Assembly: GCA_003248965.1 (NCBI GenBank)
Contig: QFQU01000003.1
Span: 95,614-159,613, forward strand
DNA length: 64,000 nucleotides
Origin: Brevundimonas sp.
GTDB taxonomy: Bacteria; Pseudomonadota; Alphaproteobacteria; Caulobacterales; Caulobacteraceae
Direction of reading: 5' to 3'
This document shows positions 57,883 to 64,000 of the stretch, one piece after another. The notes under the pieces were generated by a model, which had not been told where the DNA came from, did no database searches, and worked only from the letters and a program-made list of their open reading frames with translations. The translations under genes and the position numbers were made by a program. How positions within the stretch are numbered: the stretch's first letter is position 1; each line of letters starts with the position of its first letter.

Positions 57883-59016
57883 ATGATCATCTCGTCCCCC
57901 AGCGACTATCGCGAGGCCGCGCGGCGCAGGCTGCCGCCCTTCCTGTTCCACTACATCGACGGCGGCGCCTATGCCGAACAGACGTTGAGGCGCAACGTCG
58001 AGGACTGGCAGGCCATCGCCCTGCGCCAGCGCGTGCTGCAGGACATGACCAGCCTCAGCCTGGAAACCCGGCTGTTCGACGAGACGCTGCGCCTGCCGGT
58101 CGTGCTGGCGCCGGTCGGCCTGACGGGCATGTACGCGCGCCGGGGCGAGGTTCAGGCGGCTAGGGCTGCGGCCTCACGCGGCGTGCCCTTCACCCTATCC
58201 ACCGTCTCGGTCTGTCCGATCGAGGAGGTGGCGCCCGCCATCGACCGGCCCATGTGGTTCCAGCTCTATGTCCTGCGCGACCGGGGCTTCATGAAGAATG
58301 CGCTGGAGCGGGCGAAGGCGGCGGGGGTCAAGACCCTGGTCTTCACCGTCGACATGCCGACTCCCGGCGCCCGATACCGCGACGCCCATTCGGGCATGAG
58401 CGGGCCGAACGCGCCCCTGCGCCGCATGATCCAGGCCATGACCCATCCGATGTGGGCCTTCGACGTGGGCCTGCGCGGCACGCCGCACGATCTGGGCAAT
58501 GTCTCTGCCTATCTGGGCAAGCCGACAGGGCTGGCCGACTACATCGGCTGGCTGGCGAACAACTTCGATCCGTCGATCTCGTGGAAGGATCTGCAATGGA
58601 TCCGCGACTTCTGGGACGGGCCGATGATCATCAAGGGCGTGCTTGATCCGCAGGACGCCCGCGACGCCGTCAGCTTCGGCGCCGACGGGATCGTGGTGTC
58701 GAACCACGGCGGGCGTCAGCTGGACGGCGTGCTGTCCTCGGCCCGCGCCCTGCCCGCCATCGCCGATGCGGTTCAGGGCGATCTGAAGATTCTGGTCGAT
58801 TCCGGCGTTCGCAACGGTCTGGACGTGGTGCGGGCGATCTCGCTCGGCGCCGACGCCGTCCTGCTGGGCCGGGCCTTCGTCTATGCGCTGGCGGCGGACG
58901 GGCAGGCGGGGGTCGAGAACCTGCTGGACCTGATCGAAAAGGAAATGCGCGTCGCCATGACCCTGACCGGGGCCAAGTCCGTCGCGGGCGTGACGCGCGA
59001 CATGCTGGCGGCCTGA
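57883..59016 (+). CDS. lldD: FMN-dependent L-lactate dehydrogenase
   Basis: This 377-residue alpha-hydroxy-acid oxidase-fold protein has FHYIDGGAYAEQTL, LAPVGLTGMYARRGE, WFQLYVLRDRGF, FTVDMPTPGARYRD, the active-site SNHGGRQLDGVLSS (His) and DSGVRNGLDVVRAISLGADAVLLGRAF. It oxidises L-lactate to pyruvate and feeds the respiratory chain. Its place right after rhamnose dehydrogenase fits removal of the L-lactate made by the FAH-family hydrolase. Confidence 0.95.
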   Translation: MIISSPSDYREAARRRLPPFLFHYIDGGAYAEQTLRRNVEDWQAIALRQRVLQDMTSLSLETRLFDETLRLPVVLAPVGLTGMYARRGEVQAARAAASRGVPFTLSTVSVCPIEEVAPAIDRPMWFQLYVLRDRGFMKNALERAKAAGVKTLVFTVDMPTPGARYRDAHSGMSGPNAPLRRMIQAMTHPMWAFDVGLRGTPHDLGNVSAYLGKPTGLADYIGWLANNFDPSISWKDLQWIRDFWDGPMIIKGVLDPQDARDAVSFGADGIVVSNHGGRQLDGVLSSARALPAIADAVQGDLKILVDSGVRNGLDVVRAISLGADAVLLGRAFVYALAADGQAGVENLLDLIEKEMRVAMTLTGAKSVAGVTRDMLAA

Positions 59017-59041
59017 TCCGCGTCAGGCCGCCGTTCGCGTC

Positions 59042-60253
59042 TCACCGATAGGGCGTCAGGTCGATGGCGTCGGCCATCGCGCGAAAACCGGCGTCGTTCG
59101 GGTGCAGATGGTCGCCGCTGTCATAGGCGGCGGCCAGTTTCAGCGGCTCGGCCGGGTCGCGCATCACGGCGTCGAAGTCGATGACGCCGTCCGCCTCTCC
59201 GCTGGTGCGAATCCAGGCGTTCAGGGCCTGGCGCGTCGCCTCGCCCTGTTCGGACCAGTAGTTGGCGTCCTTGTAGGGCAGGATGGTCGCCAGCCTGACC
59301 TTCAGCCCGCCCGCATGGGCGCGGGTGATGATCTGGCGATAGCCGGCGATCAGGTCGGCCGGGGTCGGCGGCTGCGGATCGTGGTCGCGCCAGGCCATGC
59401 CGAAGTCGTTGACCCCCTCCAGCACGATCACATCGGTCGCGCCGGGCACGGCCAGCACGTCGCGGTCGAACCGGGCCAGGGCGGCGACGCCCAGACCGGG
59501 CTTGGGCTTCAGGATGCGGTTGCCGGAAATCCCGGCGTTGGCCACCGCCACCGAGGTCAGACCGGCCGCTTGCAGGCGGGCCGCCAGCAGGTCGGGCCAG
59601 CGCCGGTCGGCGTCGCGCGTGCCGTTGGCGCCGTCGGTGATAGAATCGCCCAGGGTGACGATGACCCGCCCCGGCTCGGCCCGCTGCACGTCTATGCCCG
59701 AGATCAGGATGCGCTGGGTCACAAGCACCGGGTTCGTCAGTTCGGCCGCCGCCGTCTGGTCGCCGGGCGCGATCCAGCCGGACGACAGGCCCAGCAGGTG
59801 GATGGTGGGATCGGCCACCTCGTCCGGCAGATAAAGGCTGATCGACAGGCGGCTAAGCGCGGGCAGGGCCAGATCGACCGGATCGCTGAGCAGGGGCGCT
59901 TCCGGCGCCAGGACGGCGCCCGTCGATCCGTCGAAGGTCAGGTCGCGCGCCGTGCCGGGCACGGGCTTTCCGTCGTCGGCCAGCTGCACGATCCGCACCC
60001 GTCCGATCCGGGCGGCGACGGGGCCGTATTCGTTGGACAGGCGCAGGCGGAAGCGGTCGCCGCCCGCGCTGACGCGGACCACCTGACGCACGGTGACGTC
60101 CTTCAGCGTCGGCGGGCGACGGTCGGGCGCGGCGGCCACGGGCGAGGCGTTCCAGCTTCGCGCCCAGTGGGTCTCGGCCTGGGCGCAGGGCGCCAGGGCT
60201 GTCTGCGTCAGGGCCGCCAGGGCCAGCGCCAGGATCAGGGCGTGCTTCTTCAT
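59042..60253 (-). CDS. Exported SGNH/GDSL hydrolase
   Basis: This 403-residue protein starts at 60253 (MKKHALILALALAALTQTALAPCAQA), with GAGGAAG ahead. A beta domain of about 150 residues is followed by the esterase blocks VTLGDSITDGANGT, ANAGISGNRIL, VLEGVNDFG and SGDHLHPNDAGF. It is a different SGNH subtype from the enzyme at 38187, so it may remove a different ester group. It is last in the operon with the PL11 lyase. Confidence 0.88.
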   Translation of the reverse strand: MKKHALILALALAALTQTALAPCAQAETHWARSWNASPVAAAPDRRPPTLKDVTVRQVVRVSAGGDRFRLRLSNEYGPVAARIGRVRIVQLADDGKPVPGTARDLTFDGSTGAVLAPEAPLLSDPVDLALPALSRLSISLYLPDEVADPTIHLLGLSSGWIAPGDQTAAAELTNPVLVTQRILISGIDVQRAEPGRVIVTLGDSITDGANGTRDADRRWPDLLAARLQAAGLTSVAVANAGISGNRILKPKPGLGVAALARFDRDVLAVPGATDVIVLEGVNDFGMAWRDHDPQPPTPADLIAGYRQIITRAHAGGLKVRLATILPYKDANYWSEQGEATRQALNAWIRTSGEADGVIDFDAVMRDPAEPLKLAAAYDSGDHLHPNDAGFRAMADAIDLTPYR

Positions 60254-60266
60254 CGGCTTCCTCAAA

Positions 60267-60962
60267 CTAGGCGACGGTCCAGACCGAAAAGTCCCGGACG
60301 GTCATGTGATTCCAGGTGGTGCGCAGGCCGAACCAGCCGCGACGATAGGGGGCGGGGTCGTCCAGGGCGAACATGCGCCGGTCGTCGCGCCAGTATTCGA
60401 TGCGCGACCCGTCGGCGATCAGGCGGATGCGATAGGGCCGGTTGGCTGCGATCAGGTCGTCCGGCGCCGACAGATCGTGCTGGGGCAGCAGCGGCCTTTC
60501 TCCGTTCCCGACATAGCGGCGAAAGCGCGAAGAGGTGTTCGAATTGCCGCCCAGCCCGACATAGTAGGTCCGCAGGGTGTCGTAGTCGGCAAAGGCCCCC
60601 GACCGGGGCCGCGCCAGAAGGGCGCCGGGACTGCGCGGATCGTCGGCCATCCAGAAGCAGTTCAGATCGCTGACCCGGTCATGGGCGCCGCCGCCCGACA
60701 CGGCTTCGGCCGTGAAGCGGATCTCGACCGGCGAGGTCAGTTCGGGCCGGAACCAGGCGGTCGCCCCCTTGGGCACGTCGAAGATCATCGCCCCGTCGGC
60801 GGCCCGCACCGTTCCCTGTCCCTGCTCCAGTTCGACCAGCCACTGACCCAGGCCGTGACTGAAATCGTCGGCGTAAAGACGCCGTGCGCCGGATCGGGGC
60901 AGGCTCGCGCACCCCGCCAGACCGGCGGCGCCCAGCAGAACCCCGCGTCGGTTCGCCCTCAT
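60267..60962 (-). CDS. DUF6250-like exported lipoprotein, concanavalin-type fold
   Basis: This 231-residue protein has a lipoprotein signal (NRRGVLLGAAGLAGC). The body has LYADDFSHGLGQWLVELEQGQGTV, NCFWMADDPRSP, YDTLRTYYVGLGGNSNTSSRFRRY and a C-terminal RRGWFGLRTTWNHMTVRDFSVW, the pattern of DUF6250/DUF1961 jelly-roll proteins found next to rhamnogalacturonan lyases. Its activity is unknown; it could bind or cleave RG-I. It overlaps the lyase stop by four bases. Confidence 0.78.
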   Translation of the reverse strand: MRANRRGVLLGAAGLAGCASLPRSGARRLYADDFSHGLGQWLVELEQGQGTVRAADGAMIFDVPKGATAWFRPELTSPVEIRFTAEAVSGGGAHDRVSDLNCFWMADDPRSPGALLARPRSGAFADYDTLRTYYVGLGGNSNTSSRFRRYVGNGERPLLPQHDLSAPDDLIAANRPYRIRLIADGSRIEYWRDDRRMFALDDPAPYRRGWFGLRTTWNHMTVRDFSVWTVA

Positions 60963-62905
60963 CGCCCGCGCTCCGCCGGCGGGACGGCGTCGAAGGCGAA
61001 ACCGGGGTGCGAGGGCTGGTTATAGGCCGAGTTCTGACCCGACACCTGCGACCGATACTGCGCGTCGTGCATCAGGGTGACGTGGCGGATGGCGGTCGGA
61101 TGCGGGGTCACATAGATCCGCAGGGCCGAACTGTCCGCCGTGCGCCACACCACCTCCTCGCGCCAGTCGCCCAGGATGTCGGCGACCAGAACAGGGTTCG
61201 CCTTGGTGCCGTTGTTCGAGGCCGCGCCCTCAGCGGTCAGCAGGGGGACGGAGCGCTGATTCTCCCAGTCCCATTTGAAGATGCGCGTTCCGTCCAGCAG
61301 TTCGCGCAGGGCGTCGCCGTCCCACCAGACGCCGAAATTCATCTGTTGCGGCCGGGTGTGGCCGATGACCTGTCCGTCCGCCGAATACAGGTCGCCGCCG
61401 TTCGACGCCCAGACCTCGGCGCCCGGATAGCGGGGGTCGATGTCCAGGGCTACGCCGCGCCCGACGTCGTGCTGGCCGGGCGTCCGCCACAGGATTTCTC
61501 CGGTGCGGGCGTCCACCATGGCCGAGCCGACGCCGCCGTTGCCGGCGACGTTCTCATGGACGCCGAACTTCTCCAGCCCCGGCCGGGTCGGGTCCAGATC
61601 GCCGACATGCATGGCGTCGCCGTGACCCAGCCGCGTGGTCCACAGCGGCGTTCCGTCGTCGTCCAGCGCCATGGCGCCATAGACGATCTCCTGACGTCCG
61701 TCGTTGTCCACGTCCGCCACGCTGAACTGATGATTGCCCTGACCGGCGTAACCTTCGGGCGCGGCGTCGCTGTCGAACACCCAGCGCTGGCTCAGCCGAC
61801 CGTCGCGCCAGTCCCAGGCCGCGACAACGGTGCGTCCATAATAGCCGCGCGCCATGACGATGCTGGGCAGGCGGCCGTCCAGATAGGCCGTGCCGCCCAG
61901 ATAACGCTCGGATCGATTGCCATAGCCGTCGCCCCAGAGGGCCGCCATCTCTTCCGGCGTCGCTTCGTCTCCGGATCGACCGCGCGAGGGGACATAGGGG
62001 GCGGTGGCCAGGGCCGCGCCGGTGCGGCCGTCGAATACGGTGATGAACTCCGGCCCGGACAGGATGCGGCCGGTCAGGCCCGCCGCCAGGGTTCCGTCCG
62101 GCTTCTGCTCGGCGCCGGTGCGGTCGCGGCTGGGGATTTCGCCGTCATCCTCGCGCCAGTCGGCTTCGGCGTCGCCGATCATCCGACCGGCGCCGTCGAT
62201 CGTGCCGTCTGCGGTCTTCAGCACAACCTCGGCCCGTCCATCGCCGTCGAAGTCCTGCACGATTATCTGGGTGTAGTGGGCACCCGAACGGATGTTGCGC
62301 CCCAGATCGATGCGCCACAGCCGCCGCCCGTCCAGCGTGTAGGCGTCTATCAGCGTCGGGCCGGTGAAGCCGGCGAAGGCGTTGTCCTTGGCGTTCGTCG
62401 GCTGCCATTTCAGTATGATTTCGTATCGGCCATCGCCGTCCAGATCTCCGACCGTCCCGTCGTTGGCCTCGTATTCATAGGCCACCCCGTCGGGCATCAC
62501 GCCGCCATCTGGGCGATCCAGCGGGATTGTGAGATAGCCCTCACGCAGGTCCAGCGCGTCAGTAAGGCTTTCGTCGCCCACGCGGCGCACCGCATAACGC
62601 GCCAGCGGGTCGCCGTTTACGTCATGCCAGCCCGTCGCGTCAGCAGCGGCTGTCCTGGCCATCTTGGCGTCATTCCTGAACACTTCGAAGCGAGTATCTG
62701 AAGCGTCCGTCACCAGCAGCCGCCATTGAAGCAACGTTCCGCCGTCGTGGGCCTGTGTGCTGACGACGGACCGATCCAACCGCTCCAAATGTGGAACTTC
62801 AGCATTGGCGAACGCCGAGGCCATGAGGAAGTTGATGCTCGCACATGCCATCAATCCGCGAAGTGGTGCCTTGCGAAACAAACCGACCGTTTCCCTATGA
62901 TTCAT
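60959..62905 (-). CDS. Rhamnogalacturonan endolyase, PL11 family
   Basis: This 648-residue protein starts at 62905 (MNHRETVGLFRKAPLRGLMAC), with a signal peptide ending near ANA. An Ig-like start (LERLDRSVVSTQAHDGGTLLQWRLL) precedes an eight-bladed propeller with repeated calcium loops of the type DLDGDGRYEIILKW, DFDGDGRAEVVLK and DVDNDGRQEIVYG, plus RGYYGRTVVAAWDW and GHGDAMHVGDLDPTRPGLE, all PL11 landmarks. It should cut RG-I internally outside the cytoplasm. It is the first gene of the operon with DUF6250 and SGNH genes. Confidence 0.93.
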   Translation of the reverse strand: MNHRETVGLFRKAPLRGLMACASINFLMASAFANAEVPHLERLDRSVVSTQAHDGGTLLQWRLLVTDASDTRFEVFRNDAKMARTAAADATGWHDVNGDPLARYAVRRVGDESLTDALDLREGYLTIPLDRPDGGVMPDGVAYEYEANDGTVGDLDGDGRYEIILKWQPTNAKDNAFAGFTGPTLIDAYTLDGRRLWRIDLGRNIRSGAHYTQIIVQDFDGDGRAEVVLKTADGTIDGAGRMIGDAEADWREDDGEIPSRDRTGAEQKPDGTLAAGLTGRILSGPEFITVFDGRTGAALATAPYVPSRGRSGDEATPEEMAALWGDGYGNRSERYLGGTAYLDGRLPSIVMARGYYGRTVVAAWDWRDGRLSQRWVFDSDAAPEGYAGQGNHQFSVADVDNDGRQEIVYGAMALDDDGTPLWTTRLGHGDAMHVGDLDPTRPGLEKFGVHENVAGNGGVGSAMVDARTGEILWRTPGQHDVGRGVALDIDPRYPGAEVWASNGGDLYSADGQVIGHTRPQQMNFGVWWDGDALRELLDGTRIFKWDWENQRSVPLLTAEGAASNNGTKANPVLVADILGDWREEVVWRTADSSALRIYVTPHPTAIRHVTLMHDAQYRSQVSGQNSAYNQPSHPGFAFDAVPPAERGR

Positions 62906-62910
62906 GACGA

Positions 62911-62970
62911 CCCAATTATTGGGACTTAATTCCAAAATATATGAATCGCTTGCGTCATCAAGTCATTTGG
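62911..62970. promoter_or_regulatory. Palindrome and operator-like half-sites before the PL11 gene
   Basis: CCCAAT-T-ATTGGG (62911-62923) is a perfect 13-base palindrome near the start codon. CCAAAATATATGA (62932-62944) and TCATTTGG (62963-62970) recall the two arms of the site before the TonB receptor. The left end of IS copy C is only 18 bases beyond, so the full promoter may be shortened. Confidence 0.45.
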
Positions 62971-62987
62971 AACTGACAACTTGGAAC

Positions 62988-63804
62988 AGCGCTGTCAGGC
63001 TAAGTGCTCCAAGCCGGCAACTTGCCCCACGCGGCGAAATCTTAGGCTGTAGCCGCCATCCATGCCTGGTCGGCTCCGGCGCGGAAGCGTCGAAGCGTGG
63101 GCCGGCTGACGAGGTGACGTTGGGTGTAGAAGGTGTTGTAGATCGCGGCGTGGGTGGTGAGGAAACGCTGGGCTGAAGCCTGGGACTTGAACAACTGCTG
63201 CTGTCGCTCTCGCCGTCGGATCGGCAGGTGGGAGTTCTCCGCCCGATTGTTTTCCCAAAGCCGGCCGGTGGAATGCAGATGGCGCAGGCCCAACGCCTCA
63301 AGAGCAGCTGGATACGAACGAAGACCGTCGGTGACGATGCGTTCTGGCTCAACAGGCTGATTTCGCAACAATCGCTTCAACAGCACCAGAGCCGCCTCCG
63401 TGTCTCGCCTGCGCTGGACGACAAGCTCCAGGACCTCGCCCTCATCATCGACCGCGCGCCAGAGGAACATGCGCTTGCCGCCGATCGAACAGACGACCTC
63501 GTCCAGGTGCCAGCGTGGGGAAGGGGAGGGGCGAAGCCGCTTCAGTCGCCGGGCGATCTGCGGGCCAAATTTGATCGTCCAGCAGCGGATGGTCTCGTAG
63601 CTGACGTCGATCCCGCGCGCCGCGAGCAGCTCTTCAACATCCCTGAAACTCAGGCTGAAGCGGAAGTAAAGCCAAACGGCGTGGCGGATGACTTCCGCGG
63701 GAAAGCGGTGGCGCTTGAAAGATAGCGGCTTCACGGAAGTCGTCCCCAATCAGCCGGTACGTCGGCCTCCAGTGGAGACAAGTTAGCGTTAGACTGACAG
63801 CACC
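62988..63804 (-). mobile_element. IS6-family insertion sequence, copy C (817 bp)
   Basis: The left end reads AGCGCTGTCAGGCTAAG at about 62988 and the right end GTTAGCGTTAGACTGACAGCACC, ending at 63804; these match copy A's ends with small changes. The flanking octamers CTTGGAAC and GTTTGTCC differ, so there is no target-site duplication. It has the same orientation as copies A and B and closes the catabolic locus on the right. Confidence 0.87.
63042..63749 (-). CDS. IS6-family transposase, copy C
   Basis: This 235-residue intact DDE transposase has VKPLSFKRHRFPAEVIRHAVWLYFRFSLSFRDVEELLAARGIDVSYETIRCW, RWHLDEVVCSIGGKRMFLWRAVDDEGEVLE (Asp), IVTDGLRSY (Asp) and NNRAENSHLPIRRRER (Glu). It is clearly closest to copy A. 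The start may be ATG 63749 or GTG 63734. Confidence 0.92.
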   Translation of the reverse strand: MGTTSVKPLSFKRHRFPAEVIRHAVWLYFRFSLSFRDVEELLAARGIDVSYETIRCWTIKFGPQIARRLKRLRPSPSPRWHLDEVVCSIGGKRMFLWRAVDDEGEVLELVVQRRRDTEAALVLLKRLLRNQPVEPERIVTDGLRSYPAALEALGLRHLHSTGRLWENNRAENSHLPIRRRERQQQLFKSQASAQRFLTTHAAIYNTFYTQRHLVSRPTLRRFRAGADQAWMAATA

Positions 63805-63805
63805 G

Positions 63806-63871
63806 TTTGTCCGCATCAACGGGGAACGCCACTACCTCTGGCGCGCCGTCGATCATGAGGGCGAGATCCTA
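63806..63871 (+). pseudogene. IS6-family transposase fragment, opposite strand
   Basis: A plus-strand frame directly after IS copy C reads FVRINGERHYLWRAVDHEGEIL, the segment just after the first catalytic Asp of an IS6-family transposase. Both sides are cut: copy C on the left and an IS5-family element on the right. Confidence 0.75.
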
Positions 63872-63919
63872 GGCTCAGGACCCATTGATCCAAGAGGCTC
63901 GATCTGATTCAGGCTCCTG

Positions 63920-64000
63920 ATGAGTCTGGATATGAGTGACCTGTATTGGCTGACGGACGAGCAGATGGCTCGGCTGGAACCCTTCTTCCCCAAGAGCCAC
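63920..64000 (+). CDS. IS5-family transposase, N-terminal fragment at the window edge
   Basis: The frame runs to the end of the window: MSLDMSDLYWLTDEQMARLEPFFPKSH. WLTDEQMARLEPFFPKS is the standard N-terminus of IS5-family (IS427-like) transposases. ATG 63932 is an alternative start. The left end of this element lies somewhere between 63872 and 63919 and interrupts the IS6 fragment. Confidence 0.85.
   Translation, partial: MSLDMSDLYWLTDEQMARLEPFFPKSH

Overview
The window is high-GC alphaproteobacterial chromosome. Gene content and order (uvrC next to pgsA, a FolM-like reductase next to folB, opgH, an XylB/XylD/XylC-like sugar oxidation set, a large TonB receptor, IclR regulators) suggest Caulobacterales, most likely Brevundimonas or a close relative. 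The genus is inferred from gene style, not from a marker gene.

Region 1 (1-21.4 kb) is ordinary core chromosome. It holds a DevCAB/MacAB-type exporter, a divergent LysR/MFS pair, a crotonase, two small proteins (50 and 26 residues), a retropepsin-like protease, and the uvrC, carbonic anhydrase and pgsA run. It continues with a FolM-like reductase plus folB, opgH next to an OpgC-like acyltransferase fused to a DUF998 domain, a DUF1338 (HglS-like) enzyme, msrA and tRNA-Ser(GGA).

Region 2 (21.6-24.4 kb) is scar tissue just after the tRNA: a truncated IS6-family transposase, two full IS6-family elements in the same orientation, an AT-rich two-gene fragment between them that may be a toxin C-terminus with a membrane partner, and the last 33 codons of a cytochrome-c-like gene.

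Region 3 (24.4-62.9 kb) is the main discovery: an almost gap-free locus that appears to take rhamnogalacturonan I (RG-I) from polymer to central metabolites. Outer-membrane uptake is by a TonB receptor. Depolymerisation is by a PL11 endo-lyase, a Tat-exported PL26-type exo-lyase, a GH105 unsaturated uronyl hydrolase, a GH35 beta-galactosidase and several esterases. Inner-membrane transport is by SSS, MHS and GPH carriers. Each sugar has its own route. Galactose has a De Ley-Doudoroff set (dehydrogenase, lactonase, IlvD/Edd dehydratase, DgoK, DgoA). Unsaturated galacturonate has KduI, KduD and KdgK. Rhamnose has RhaM, a rhamnose dehydrogenase, a lactonase, RhmD, a 4-dehydrogenase and a diketo-acid hydrolase predicted to yield pyruvate and L-lactate, followed by an FMN L-lactate dehydrogenase. 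Two IclR regulators and several palindromes sit at the divergent promoters.

Region 4 (63.0-64.0 kb) closes the locus with a third IS6-family element in the same orientation, another IS6-family remnant and the start of an IS5-family transposase that runs off the window. The catabolic locus is therefore bracketed by directly oriented IS6-family copies close to a tRNA gene, which suggests acquisition or movement as a unit, although no target-site duplications are visible.
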